Position numbers and translations under genes: made by a program. 64,000 bases of DNA from a virus: IMG/VR virus record IMGVR_UViG_3300032224_000782, positions 1 through 64,000 of that record. One strand, written 5' to 3'. Each line of letters starts with the position of its first letter. Within the stretch, counting starts at the first letter, position 1. Of this stretch, positions 18,693 through 26,549 are shown piece by piece. The notes under the pieces were generated by a model. That model did not search any database and was not told the DNA's origin. It was given only the letters and a program-made list of their open reading frames with translations.

Positions 18693-18905
18693 ATGCTAAA
18701 AACATTTTTGTTAGTTAGACCACAAGCCGCCTTTGACGCAAACAACGTCGAACATAGGCGTGCCTACTACAAGTTTACTCAAAAGAACAGTTGGAATGAC
18801 TGCCCTTATCAATTTGTAGTAGAAGCTCCTTACACTGACTTGTTGACCTGTATACGTCATAAAATGACAGACTACTACATTAGGCAAGAGTTCCGTAGAA
18901 GGTAA
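18693..18905 (+). CDS. Small basic protein
   Basis: 70 residues from ATG 18693, two bases after the upstream stop; an in-frame TTG at 18687 is the alternative. Contains HRRAYYKFTQKNSW and ends QEFRRR. Function unknown. The stop lies in the hairpin-promoter module that follows. Confidence 0.55.
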   Translation: MLKTFLLVRPQAAFDANNVEHRRAYYKFTQKNSWNDCPYQFVVEAPYTDLLTCIRHKMTDYYIRQEFRRR

Positions 18906-18948
18906 TACCTTTGTAGTACTTGCTCGAAATTACCAATTCTGCTATAAT
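18903..18948 (+). promoter_or_regulatory. Stop-hairpin-promoter module A
   Basis: The TAA of the upstream gene lies in a short stem (AAGGTAATACCTTTGTAGTACTT), then TTGCTC (18920-18925), 17-bp spacer, TATAAT (18943-18948) with an extended TGC. The +7 base is in CATA. The same module is found at 42068 and 61659. Confidence 0.7.
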
Positions 18949-18978
18949 TATGGCATACAAAGCAACAAGGAGTTGGCA

Positions 18979-19197
18979 ATGGGTTACAAGGTTCTCGCAG
19001 ACAAGTTTGAAATGGACCAAATGCGTACCAAGTACGGCCCACGCAAGGGACTAGAAGGGCCTTTTAACTTCTCAGGTCGTGTGTTGTATTATGACAACAA
19101 AGAAGGCGCTTACTACGATCCTACTACGGACTTCTATGTGGAGCAGGTGGAGATGGATGCTATCAACTCCCGCTTGCTCGAAACCCTCCAAAAGTAA
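18979..19197 (+). CDS. Small early-type protein
   Basis: 72 residues starting MGYKVLADKFEMDQM. Start chosen at ATG 18979 because AAGGAG (18968-18972 region) is at ideal spacing; a TTG two codons earlier is less likely. Contains GRVLYYDNKEGAYYDPTTDFYVE, which looks like a beta hairpin. Function unknown. Confidence 0.65.
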   Translation: MGYKVLADKFEMDQMRTKYGPRKGLEGPFNFSGRVLYYDNKEGAYYDPTTDFYVEQVEMDAINSRLLETLQK

Positions 19198-19211
19198 TAC
19201 TAAGGTAGTAC

Positions 19212-19240
19212 TTGCAAAAAATTCATTTTGGTGTTATAAT
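19212..19240 (+). promoter_or_regulatory. Sigma70 promoter, leaderless geometry (GIY-YIG gene)
   Basis: TTGCAA, 17-bp spacer, TATAAT (19235-19240). The ATG at 19247 is 7 nt after the last T, the position where the sister promoters place their conserved start A. No Shine-Dalgarno sequence fits. Confidence 0.7.
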
Positions 19241-19246
19241 ACATAC

Positions 19247-19561
19247 ATGATGCAAAGAAAACGCCGCCAAGATACAAAACACGCTGTCTATATGTTAGTG
19301 AACACTAACACCGCAGAGTCATACATTGGTATTACTGTGTGTGGACAGCAAGTTAAAAAAGCTATCAAAGTTCGTATGCAAAAACACATCCGCAGAGCCC
19401 TTACAGAAGGCAAAGATTGGAACCTGTGCCGTAGCATACGTGAACATGGCGCTGAAGCGTTTGAAGTCGAAGTCATTGAACTTGTACGTGGTCGCAAGCC
19501 TGCACATACACGTGAGCGTGAATTGATTGCAGAATTGTGCCCACAGTTGAACCAATATTGA
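19247..19561 (+). CDS. GIY-YIG endonuclease
   Basis: 104 residues. AVYML and SYIGITV are the two GIY-YIG strands, followed by an Arg-containing helix and an IREHGAEAFEVEVIE segment. The start is ATG 19247; the frame upstream overlaps the preceding gene and a promoter and is not coding. Standalone GIY-YIG proteins in T4-like phages are homing or restriction-type nucleases; here no intron is evident nearby. Predicted leaderless mRNA. Confidence 0.78.
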   Translation: MMQRKRRQDTKHAVYMLVNTNTAESYIGITVCGQQVKKAIKVRMQKHIRRALTEGKDWNLCRSIREHGAEAFEVEVIELVRGRKPAHTRERELIAELCPQLNQY

Positions 19562-19571
19562 GGGGCGAAGT

Positions 19572-19922
19572 TTGAAAGTTACAATTCGAAATCCTTTGTA
19601 TGCTAGACGTGCCGCATACTTTTTCACAGTACCCGAGTTTGTAGAATACGAAGGCGAAGAAGTTGCAGTAAAATGGCTTACGGGCAATCAACTTGCACTT
19701 AGTACTAACATGCCTGGTTTTCCTTTTAGGGTACTGGAACGTGACACTATTGTAAAGATTGACAACAAGGATGTGAACTTTGCACAGGCAATTCGTCGCA
19801 CCATAGTTGTCAAAGGCAGCAAAGGCAACGAGTATGTGGTCACACTGGGCGCTCGACCCAGTTGCAGTTGCCCAGGCTTCCAATTCCGCAAATCTTGTAA
19901 ACACATCACAGAGGCAGTGTAA
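19572..19922 (+). CDS. SWIM zinc-finger protein, TTG start
   Basis: 116 residues. The C-terminus CSCPGFQFRKSCKH is a SWIM zinc finger (CxCx(n)CxH), a nucleic-acid or protein binding module. Start is TTG at 19572 with AGGGG at 19561-19565; no in-frame ATG precedes the conserved region. The N-terminal 90 residues are beta-rich and unrecognised. Confidence 0.7.
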   Translation: MKVTIRNPLYARRAAYFFTVPEFVEYEGEEVAVKWLTGNQLALSTNMPGFPFRVLERDTIVKIDNKDVNFAQAIRRTIVVKGSKGNEYVVTLGARPSCSCPGFQFRKSCKHITEAV

Positions 19923-19923
19923 A

Positions 19924-20097
19924 ATGAACGAACGAATTGAACAAGGCAAAGAACCTTCAATTGAAGATATCAAAAAACGTATGGAAGAAACAAACAACGA
20001 AAGTTTCTACCAGGCACGTGAACAAATGCGTAACGAGGAATATGGTACTTTGCCTCCAGGATATTCTTCTTGGGGAATGTATTGGAAATCACGATGA
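19924..20097 (+). CDS. Small charged protein
   Basis: 57 residues, MNERIEQGKEP, helical with a Tyr/Trp/Gly-rich end (PPGYSSWGMYW). It starts one base after the SWIM stop and its stop overlaps the next ATG. The MNER start is shared with the genes at 20094 and 43073. Confidence 0.6.
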   Translation: MNERIEQGKEPSIEDIKKRMEETNNESFYQAREQMRNEEYGTLPPGYSSWGMYWKSR

Positions 20098-20342
20098 ACG
20101 AACGAATTAAACAACTTGAGAAACAATGCTGGAGCCATCATGTTGATGGTACGCTAGTAGATGGACAGTTACACTTTGATACAAAAAAGTTCGCCGAGTT
20201 GATTGTTCGGGAATGTGTCCAAGTTTGTGAGCCGATACTAGATGAACCTTACGAGGATATGACTGAATTTGGCAAAGGGTTAGTAGAAGGGCAAGATGTT
20301 GCCATCGAAAGAATCAAAGAACATTTCGGAGTTGAACTATGA
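20094..20342 (+). CDS. Small protein, MNER/FAELIV family, copy 1
   Basis: 82 residues. MNERIKQLEKQ, then FAELIVRECVQVC, then IKEHFGVEL. The same three blocks occur in the gene at 43073, so the two are paralogues. Many large phages carry several such short proteins of unknown role. ATGA overlap with the preceding gene. Confidence 0.68.
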   Translation: MNERIKQLEKQCWSHHVDGTLVDGQLHFDTKKFAELIVRECVQVCEPILDEPYEDMTEFGKGLVEGQDVAIERIKEHFGVEL

Positions 20343-20623
20343 TGCAGGATTTCTACTACGAGAAAAAACGACACAGTGTGACCGAGGACTGGCCCGACGG
20401 TGTTACCCTACCGCAGGTTGCTGACCTGCTGGGTGTTGAGCGTGTGAGCTACAGGATCTACTACAGTCGCGACAATCTCACCTGCCGACTGTTTGTGTTT
20501 CGTGCTCATTGTACGCCTACTGAAATAGAAACAATGTCGGGCATGGGGTTTGTGTTTGCTAATGATGGTGATACCGAAAATATTCCTGATAAACCAGTAG
20601 AAGAAGAGGAAGTTGAAGAATGA
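20339..20623 (+). CDS. Small early-type protein
   Basis: 94 residues. A central LPQVADLLGVERVSYRIYY could be a helix-turn-helix-like segment and the tail is very acidic (PVEEEEVEE). ATGATG start; either Met is possible. Overlaps both neighbours by four bases. Function unknown. Confidence 0.6.
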   Translation: MMQDFYYEKKRHSVTEDWPDGVTLPQVADLLGVERVSYRIYYSRDNLTCRLFVFRAHCTPTEIETMSGMGFVFANDGDTENIPDKPVEEEEVEE

Positions 20624-20859
20624 ACTACACTGTTGAATACAATAACGAAACCGAACACTACGAACTTGTGTATTGGATGACACTGGAAGGCGGACATCGC
20701 ATCACAGCCGAATGGTATGAACTCAAAGCCAAGTCTTTAAAATCTGCTGTCGAAGAAGCAGAAGAATTAGATGCTATGATGAACATGCCCGAGAATGCCA
20801 TGCCCACTGATGAGGAGGTTGATGCTATGTTTCGATACTACAGTGAGATCAGTTCATGA
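20620..20859 (+). CDS. Small acidic protein
   Basis: 79 residues, beta-rich start (MNYTVEYNNETEHYELVYWM) and acidic helical end. Translationally coupled on both sides through ATGA-type overlaps. Function unknown. Confidence 0.6.
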   Translation: MNYTVEYNNETEHYELVYWMTLEGGHRITAEWYELKAKSLKSAVEEAEELDAMMNMPENAMPTDEEVDAMFRYYSEISS

Positions 20860-21206
20860 CAACCTTTGTACTAAGTTGGGACAACACAGGTCTGGAAGCC
20901 TGTGTTAATGTCACGGAACTGGACCAACAACAAATGTGGAAAATCTTGAAGGGAGAAAAAGAAAACTCCAATCAAGGCCGTGACCATAACATAAATTCCA
21001 TTTTGAACATGTTGATGCTACGTGCAAGATTTAACACACATAGACATTATGAAATTTATGCCATAGATGTAGACGAAACACTTGACGAACAAGACCTTAG
21101 GGAGATGTTTGACGACAATCCACAAGGTATGGCAGATTTGATTAGAGATCGTGGCCGAGAATTATACAGCGATAGAGCCAACGAAAATCATATCAAAATA
21201 CGCTAA
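20856..21206 (+). CDS. Unknown early-type protein
   Basis: 116 residues, acidic, with a MWKILKGEKE helix and an IDVDETLDEQDLREMF segment. Last gene of the short-gene run that begins at 19572. No family recognised. Confidence 0.58.
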   Translation: MTTFVLSWDNTGLEACVNVTELDQQQMWKILKGEKENSNQGRDHNINSILNMLMLRARFNTHRHYEIYAIDVDETLDEQDLREMFDDNPQGMADLIRDRGRELYSDRANENHIKIR

Positions 21207-21230
21207 ATATTAGATATGGCTAAATTAAAT

Positions 21231-21259
21231 TTGCATTTAGCCATTTATTGTTTTATAAT
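21231..21259 (+). promoter_or_regulatory. Sigma70 promoter, leaderless geometry (membrane protein gene)
   Basis: TTGCAT, 17-bp spacer, TATAAT (21254-21259). ATG 21266 is 7 nt after the -10, so the transcript should begin at the start codon. Confidence 0.7.
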
Positions 21260-21265
21260 AACAAA

Positions 21266-22882
21266 ATGATATTTGGCTATTTTACACTATTTGTGGCACT
21301 GATTATTAGTGCAGTTGCCGCATACTACAGTATTGTAGGTCTCACTGCTATTTTCTCAGCGGCTGTTATTCCTATTATGATCATGGGCGGAGCATTGGAA
21401 GTAGGTAAACTTCTTGCCGCAGTTTGGTTAAAACTAAATTGGCATAGAGCTAGATTAACTTATAAAATGTATTTGGTACCTGCAGTGGCATTTTTAATGT
21501 TACTGACATCAATGGGTATCTTTGGTTTCCTGTCTAAAGCACACAGTGATCAAACACTGGTCAGTGGAGACAGTATGAGCAGGGTTGCTATCTATGATGA
21601 AAAGATTCGAATCTCCAAGGACAATATCGACGCAGACCGTAAAGCACTTAAACAAATGGATGAAGCAGTGGACCAAGTCATGGGCCGAAGCCAAGATGAA
21701 AAAGGTGCGGATAAAGCGGTTGCCCTACGCCGTAGTCAAGCTAAAGAAAGAACAAGACTACTTGCGGACATTGATGCCGAACAGAAAAAAATTAGTGCGT
21801 TATCTGAAGAAAGAGCGCCACTTGCGGCAGAGTTTCGTAAGATCGAAGCAGACGTTGGCCCTATAAAATACATTGCTGCCTTTATATATGGTGATAATCC
21901 TGATGGTAATATTTTAGAACGTGCAGTACGCTGGGTTATTATTTTAATTGTATTAGTATTTGATCCTTTAGCACTTGTGCTAATTCTAGCGGCACAACAA
22001 AGTATTAAGTGGGCACGAGAAGAAAAAGAAGATAAGTGGGCTGACGAACACGAACTAACTGAAGCATTTTATGTTGCCGAAAAAACTGAAGATCAAGAAC
22101 CCAAATATGAAGCAGACGACGGCCCAGTTGACGACAACATCATAGACCAAATAAAGAAAATAGTATCCAAAGATTTGCCCAAAGGCGAAGTTGTTGAAAC
22201 AACTTCACTATTTGATAAAGTTGAAGAAACAGATAGTGAAAAAGAACTTCCACAGGAACCACATAAACCAGGTTGGATGTATGGTGACTTAAAATCTAAT
22301 CCCGTACTAGACGAAAAAGACATAGAAGAAATCATTGAAGAACTTGATTTATCTAAACATGCTTACCTAAACAAACCATTTGCACATTTTGTAGGTTTAA
22401 AACCCATGGTGGCAAGAATTGAGGACTACCACGAAGAAACAGAAACAAAAACTGTTGACTCTACCGAACCGATAGTTGATATAGTAGATACAAAGACACC
22501 CGAAACCAGAAAAAGAGTTAAAGAACAAATGGTTTCCCCTCCAGCTACTATGAACGTTAATAAGTCATTGGGACTACAAGCAGATAATGTAGAAGGGCAA
22601 GCCAGCAAGAGTAGTTTTGGTACTAAATTTCCCGCTAATCCAGAACGCAGTGAATTATTCCTACGGGTAGACTATTTGCCCAATAAATTGTATAAATTTA
22701 ACGGTGCAAACTGGATTGAAGTAGACAAAGCCAAGACTGACAGTTATACCTACGACGAACAATATATACTATTCTTAATAGAAAAATTACAGTCAGGTGA
22801 ATACGAAATCGATCAATTAAGTGCCAGCGAGCAAGAGCTGGTTGAAGAAAAACTCAAAGAAATAGCCAATGACAAAACCTAA
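21266..22882 (+). CDS. Large multi-pass membrane protein with coiled coil
   Basis: 538 residues from ATG 21266. Hydrophobic segments lie near 5-50, 70-90 and 200-230. Between them (about 105-185) is a charged coiled coil, and from 240 on an acidic, probably cytoplasmic tail. The tail ends with LFLRVDYLPNKLYKFNGANWIEVDK and DSYTYDEQYILFLIEKLQSGEY, a block I recall from related aquatic myoviruses. Function unknown; host-takeover or tail-membrane roles are guesses. The next gene overlaps by 14 bases. Confidence 0.7.
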   Translation: MIFGYFTLFVALIISAVAAYYSIVGLTAIFSAAVIPIMIMGGALEVGKLLAAVWLKLNWHRARLTYKMYLVPAVAFLMLLTSMGIFGFLSKAHSDQTLVSGDSMSRVAIYDEKIRISKDNIDADRKALKQMDEAVDQVMGRSQDEKGADKAVALRRSQAKERTRLLADIDAEQKKISALSEERAPLAAEFRKIEADVGPIKYIAAFIYGDNPDGNILERAVRWVIILIVLVFDPLALVLILAAQQSIKWAREEKEDKWADEHELTEAFYVAEKTEDQEPKYEADDGPVDDNIIDQIKKIVSKDLPKGEVVETTSLFDKVEETDSEKELPQEPHKPGWMYGDLKSNPVLDEKDIEEIIEELDLSKHAYLNKPFAHFVGLKPMVARIEDYHEETETKTVDSTEPIVDIVDTKTPETRKRVKEQMVSPPATMNVNKSLGLQADNVEGQASKSSFGTKFPANPERSELFLRVDYLPNKLYKFNGANWIEVDKAKTDSYTYDEQYILFLIEKLQSGEYEIDQLSASEQELVEEKLKEIANDKT

Positions 22883-23591
22883 AATATCTATATTATTACC
22901 TACCAGAAAACGAACAAAAACCTTAGTTAACAGCATTAATAGTTTGTTGGCCAATGCCTCCGATACTAGCCGCATTGAAATATTAATTGCTTACGATGAC
23001 GACGACGATGAAAGCAGAGATTTCTTTGCTAACACCTGGGCAGACTATATCAGTCAATGTAGTGCAACTACTAAAGTATTCGAAACAGAACGTTTTGGAT
23101 ATCTGCGTCTTTACAAGTATGTAAACTTCCTAGCAGAGCAAGCCACAGGAGATTGGATCATGTTTTGGAATGATGATGCAGTCATGCTAACAGAAAATTG
23201 GGATGATGCTATTGTTAACGAAACAGGATACTTTGGATTACTGCGTATGCCTTGTGTAAACATGAACCATCCATTTGCACTATTTCCGATTATTCCTAGA
23301 TCCTGGATTGATTTCTTTGGTAAGGTTAGTCCCGTAAATCACAGTGACTGGTGGATATACAATGTTACTGTGCCTAATGGCTGTGCTAAAAATATTCCTG
23401 TACAGGTTTATCATGACCGTGCAGATGTTACAGGCGGCAACAATGACGAAACATTTGCAGAGCAAAGTTATGCGGCAGACGGCAAGGATCCTACAAATCC
23501 CGAAGATTACTCACACCCAGAACGACAACTAGAGTTGCGTGAATGGATCAAAAAACTTAACGATAGAATAGTAAACAATGGTAACACTTGA
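22869..23591 (+). CDS. Glycosyltransferase, GT2-like GT-A fold
   Basis: 240 residues. KISILLPTRKRTKTLVNSINSLL is the nucleotide-sugar-binding start of family 2 enzymes, with DWIMFWNDDAVM as the metal-binding acidic motif. It probably adds a sugar to DNA, a virion protein or the host surface; the acceptor is unknown. The methyltransferase gene starts 14 bases before its end. Confidence 0.8.
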   Translation: MTKPKISILLPTRKRTKTLVNSINSLLANASDTSRIEILIAYDDDDDESRDFFANTWADYISQCSATTKVFETERFGYLRLYKYVNFLAEQATGDWIMFWNDDAVMLTENWDDAIVNETGYFGLLRMPCVNMNHPFALFPIIPRSWIDFFGKVSPVNHSDWWIYNVTVPNGCAKNIPVQVYHDRADVTGGNNDETFAEQSYAADGKDPTNPEDYSHPERQLELREWIKKLNDRIVNNGNT

Positions 23592-24354
23592 TGAAGTAAG
23601 AGATTACTGGAACAACCGTCCCTGTAATATTAGACACAGTACTAGCCCTATAGGTACAAAAGAGTATTTCGACGAAGTAGAAGCTCGTCGTTACGCCAAT
23701 GAACCACATAACTACACTTTCCCAGAATTTGAACGCTGGCGTGGTCTGCGTGTGTTGGAAATAGGTTGCGGCATTGGTACAGATGCCACAAACTTTGCTC
23801 GTGCTGGTGCAATCTATACTGGTGTTGATCTTAGTGCGGAAAGCATTAAGTTGGCCAAACAACGATTTGAAGTGTTTGGATTAGCTGGTACTTTTATTGA
23901 GTGTAACGCAGAAGAATTGGACACAGTGTTTGCCAATGGTGAACAGTTTGATTTGATTTATAGTTTTGGTGTTATACATCATGCACCTAGGCCTGCTATA
24001 GTAGTAAACAAGTTACCCAGACTATTAGCACCCGGCGGCGAAGTTAAATGTATGTTATACGCTAAAGATAGCTGGAAAAACATGCTGATTGATGCAGGAT
24101 GGGATCAACCTGAAGCACAAGACAACTGTCCGCAAGCAGAGACCTATACAATAAAAGAAGCAGAAAACATGTTCAAGTATTCTGGCTTTAATCATGTCAC
24201 AGTAGAACAGGATTTTATTTTCCCTTGGAAGATTGAAAATTATGTTAAATATGAGTATGTAAAACAGCCCTGGTTTGAAGCAATGCCACCAGAGTTGTTT
24301 AAAATTATGGAACGTGCCTTAGGTTGGCACTTAATGATAACCGCAAAAGTTTAA
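23578..24354 (+). CDS. SAM-dependent methyltransferase, class I
   Basis: 258 residues. VLEIGCGIGTDATNFARAGA is motif I, GVDLSAESI the acidic loop that binds the ribose, and FDLIYSFGVIHHAP motif IV/V. The region resembles UbiE/small-molecule methyltransferases rather than DNA methylases. Coupled to the upstream glycosyltransferase, which suggests both act on the same glycan or metabolite. Confidence 0.85.
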   Translation: MVTLDEVRDYWNNRPCNIRHSTSPIGTKEYFDEVEARRYANEPHNYTFPEFERWRGLRVLEIGCGIGTDATNFARAGAIYTGVDLSAESIKLAKQRFEVFGLAGTFIECNAEELDTVFANGEQFDLIYSFGVIHHAPRPAIVVNKLPRLLAPGGEVKCMLYAKDSWKNMLIDAGWDQPEAQDNCPQAETYTIKEAENMFKYSGFNHVTVEQDFIFPWKIENYVKYEYVKQPWFEAMPPELFKIMERALGWHLMITAKV

Positions 24355-24362
24355 GGAATAAA

Positions 24363-24644
24363 ATGCCACGTTGCTTTATAACACCACCTGATGTAGAATA
24401 CAATAAAGAGATTCCCAAAGTTCTTATTAAGAACTGTGATTGGTCAGGTGAACAAATACAATATCTACTGGAAAATCTGGGCGACAAAGAATACGTTGTT
24501 TATCTATATCACGACAACATTGGAGATGTACAATGGTTCGAAGGAGTTAGAGCCATGGTAAAATCAAATCACATTTATGACTGCAATCATTACAAAGGTG
24601 TTGAGCCTATTGAATGGATGAGGAAAATTGACGATGAGTTTTGA
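24363..24644 (+). CDS. Small unknown protein
   Basis: 93 residues from ATG 24363, with AAGGA upstream. MPRCFITPPDVEYN, then VLIKNC and EYVVYLYHDNIGDVQWFEGV. It overlaps the bS21 gene by 11 bases. Function unknown. Confidence 0.6.
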   Translation: MPRCFITPPDVEYNKEIPKVLIKNCDWSGEQIQYLLENLGDKEYVVYLYHDNIGDVQWFEGVRAMVKSNHIYDCNHYKGVEPIEWMRKIDDEF

Positions 24645-24873
24645 TGCTGTAAAAAAGCAAAAAGGACTAGTTGTATACGTCAAGGATGATAACGTAGAAA
24701 AAGCCTTGCGTAAGTTTAAGAAGAAAATTGCAGACAGCGGCAAACTGCAAGGGCTACGTGAAAAAGAATTTTATGAAAAACCCACTACAGCCCGTAAAAA
24801 GGCTGCTAGTGCCGCAAAGAATCGCTGGCGTAAAAAGTTGTCAGCACAAGAGCTACCTAAAAAATTGTACTGA
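24634..24873 (+). CDS. rpsU: Ribosomal protein bS21 homologue
   Basis: 79 residues. VVYVKDDNVEKALRKFKKKI, GLREKEFYEKPTTARKKAA and a basic NRWRKKL tail match bS21 along its length. bS21 sits on the 30S platform beside the anti-Shine-Dalgarno end of 16S rRNA and affects initiation. Phage bS21 copies are known from large phages and are thought to replace the host protein on ribosomes. Start ATG 24634 overlaps the upstream gene. Its presence fits the leaderless genes described here. Confidence 0.9.
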   Translation: MSFDAVKKQKGLVVYVKDDNVEKALRKFKKKIADSGKLQGLREKEFYEKPTTARKKAASAAKNRWRKKLSAQELPKKLY

Positions 24874-25121
24874 TGTACATAGAATGGCAATTGCCCAAAG
24901 ATGTAGCATTCGCCATGCGAGTTTGGATTCACAAAGAAATCGAAAACTGGTCAGAGAAACATAGTATCCCTTACAAAACCAAATCGATAAAATATACCTA
25001 CAGATTGATTCTCAAGTCCGAAGAAGAGTATACCTTTTTTGCACTAACTTGGAATCCCCAAGGGCAACAATGGTTAAATTACTCAATAAAAGATCCAATG
25101 AATATTGACAGAAACCGATAA
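24873..25121 (+). CDS. Small unknown protein after bS21
   Basis: 82 residues, Trp-rich (MYIEWQLPKD, WIHKEIENW, LTWNPQGQQWLNY). Starts on the last base of the bS21 stop codon, so it is coupled to it. Function unknown. Confidence 0.6.
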   Translation: MYIEWQLPKDVAFAMRVWIHKEIENWSEKHSIPYKTKSIKYTYRLILKSEEEYTFFALTWNPQGQQWLNYSIKDPMNIDRNR

Positions 25122-25127
25122 TTCGTG

Positions 25128-25163
25128 TATAAATAATATTGTAGATGCCCGGGTGGGGTCTAC
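25128..25163 (+). promoter_or_regulatory. Late promoter TATAAATA with 5'-terminal stem-loop
   Basis: TATAAATA (25128-25135). The predicted start near 25141 coincides with the first base of a GTAGA (25141-25145) / TCTAC (25159-25163) stem with inner CCC-GGG pairs. The 60-base leader ends with AGGAGAAAA before hsp20. A 5' stem can protect mRNA from RppH/RNase E. Confidence 0.6.
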
Positions 25164-25199
25164 ATTACAAACGTCATACTTGCTTAATAGGAGAAAAAC

Positions 25200-25646
25200 A
25201 TGACAAACTTTACACTTCATACCTTTGATATTCCTTCACTACACCGCCATGCTATTGGCTTCGACCGCGTGTTTGATGAATTGAACCGTGCGTTTGCTAA
25301 CAGCAAAAGCGATGGAAACTATCCTCCATACAATGTCGTACAACTAAACGACACACAGTATGTGATTGAAGTAGCAGTGGCAGGATTTGCCGAAACCGAA
25401 TTGGATGTTGAACTAAAAGACAGCGTTCTTATGGTCAAAGGCGAAAAAACCAAAGAAGAAGGTTCTGAAATCAATTACCTACACAAAGGTATCAGCAACC
25501 GAAATTTCACACGCAATATCACACTTGCGGAAAATGTGGAAGTTCGCGGTGCTACAGTTAAGAATGGTATTCTTAGCGTTGCCCTTGAATTGGTAATTCC
25601 TGAGGAACAAAAACCGAAAAAGATTGCAATAACATTTGCAAAATAA
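25200..25646 (+). CDS. Small heat-shock protein Hsp20 (IbpA-like)
   Basis: 148 residues. The alpha-crystallin domain runs from about 40 to 135: YNVVQLNDTQYVIEVAVAGF, VLMVKGEKT, then RNFTRNITLAENVEVRGATVKNGILSVALEL. ATP-independent holdase that keeps unfolding proteins soluble, perhaps for capsid assembly. Similar in length to IbpA. Likely strongly expressed from its late promoter and stable leader. Followed by clpS, also a proteostasis gene. Confidence 0.92.
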   Translation: MTNFTLHTFDIPSLHRHAIGFDRVFDELNRAFANSKSDGNYPPYNVVQLNDTQYVIEVAVAGFAETELDVELKDSVLMVKGEKTKEEGSEINYLHKGISNRNFTRNITLAENVEVRGATVKNGILSVALELVIPEEQKPKKIAITFAK

Positions 25647-25664
25647 TCAGGAAGATGTTATAAT
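25636..25664 (+). promoter_or_regulatory. Sigma70 promoter of clpS
   Basis: TTGCAA (25636-25641), 17-bp spacer, TATAAT (25659-25664), overlapping the end of hsp20. Confidence 0.68.
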
Positions 25665-25665
25665 A

Positions 25666-25687
25666 AAGGGTAACCAACATTACCCTT
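25666..25687 (+). repeat. Inverted repeat over the clpS transcription start
   Basis: Perfect AAGGGTAA (25666-25673) and TTACCCTT (25680-25687) separated by 6 bases, spanning the predicted +1 (about 25671). Position and symmetry suggest an operator; a terminator is less likely because only a weak T-run follows. Confidence 0.5.
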
Positions 25688-25696
25688 ATTAAAACT

Positions 25697-26011
25697 ATGA
25701 CAACTACAGCAGAACCCAAAATTGTAAGCAAAATCAAACCCAAGGAAGATATTCCCGAGCCGGTGCGCTACAATGTGATTTATATTAACGACGAAGTGAC
25801 CACGCAAGAATTCGTAACTGAGACGTTGGTCGTGATTTTCAATTATACTCACATGGCCGCAGAGGAAATGACCATGAAAATACATACAGATGGATCTGCC
25901 GTAGTTGCCACGCTGCCATTTGAAATGGCTGAGCAAAAAGGCGTTGAAGTTACGCTACTGTCCCGTAACAACGGATTCCCATTAACAGTTAAATTAGAAC
26001 CAGCGAGCTGA
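25697..26011 (+). CDS. clpS: ClpS adaptor (N-end rule)
   Basis: 104 residues. YNVIYINDEVTTQEFVTETLVVIF contains the Asn31-Asp32 pair that holds the substrate alpha-amino group, and KIHTDGSAVVATLPFEMAEQK contains the conserved His63. ClpS delivers proteins with Leu/Phe/Trp/Tyr N-termini to ClpAP. The phage also carries clpP (47511) but no ClpA in this window, so it probably retunes the host protease. Followed after one base by an exonuclease gene. Confidence 0.93.
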   Translation: MTTTAEPKIVSKIKPKEDIPEPVRYNVIYINDEVTTQEFVTETLVVIFNYTHMAAEEMTMKIHTDGSAVVATLPFEMAEQKGVEVTLLSRNNGFPLTVKLEPAS

Positions 26012-26012
26012 T

Positions 26013-26549
26013 ATGTCTATAGATGTTATGCTAGACATTGAAACTCTAGCCACTGGTCCAGACAGTGTGATACTGACTTTTGGCGCAATCAAATTTAATC
26101 CATTTGACTCTGATAAGGAAATGACTGATGGGTTGTATATGCGAGTCAACGTTGATGAACAAATTAACTTAGGTCGTCGTGTTGATGAAGGCACTATTGC
26201 TTGGTGGGGCACACAAAGTGACGAAGTTAAAGAAGAAGCACTGGGCGAAAGTGATCGTGTTGGTTTAGATGACTTTACTAGACAATTGAATAAATTTGTA
26301 TTAACAGCAGATCGTATTTGGGCACAGGGCCCTGTGTTTGATATTGTAATACTTGAGAACTTGTATAGGCAATTAGGTAAACCTATTCCTTGGCCATACT
26401 ATTCTGTTAGAGATAGTCGTACACTCCTTAAGGCATTGGGAGACGACCGCAAAGGTGGCGCACTGCTACATAATGCCTTGGCTGACTGCGTAAGTCAAGC
26501 AGAAGCTGTACAATCAGCAGTACGCAGATATAACTTAACGGAACTATAA
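26013..26549 (+). CDS. 3'-5' exonuclease, DEDD family (DexA/RNase T-like)
   Basis: 178 residues. Motif Exo I is DIETLATGP (Asp8, Glu10), Exo II WAQGPVFDIVILENLY, Exo III HNALADCVSQAEAV with the catalytic His and Asp. Length and WAQGPVFD are close to T4 DexA and the Rv2179c-type exoribonucleases. Likely role: trimming DNA or RNA 3' ends. Overlaps the next gene start (TAATG). Confidence 0.86.
   Translation: MSIDVMLDIETLATGPDSVILTFGAIKFNPFDSDKEMTDGLYMRVNVDEQINLGRRVDEGTIAWWGTQSDEVKEEALGESDRVGLDDFTRQLNKFVLTADRIWAQGPVFDIVILENLYRQLGKPIPWPYYSVRDSRTLLKALGDDRKGGALLHNALADCVSQAEAVQSAVRRYNLTEL

Noticed and set aside
19247-19561. GIY-YIG gene as evidence of a group I intron
   Set aside because: Neighbouring genes are intact and no split gene was found around it, so it is treated as free-standing.
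25666-25687. Reading the clpS inverted repeat as a terminator for hsp20
   Set aside because: The stem is followed by ATTAAAACT without a real T-run and spans the predicted start of the clpS transcript, so an operator or leader hairpin is more likely.
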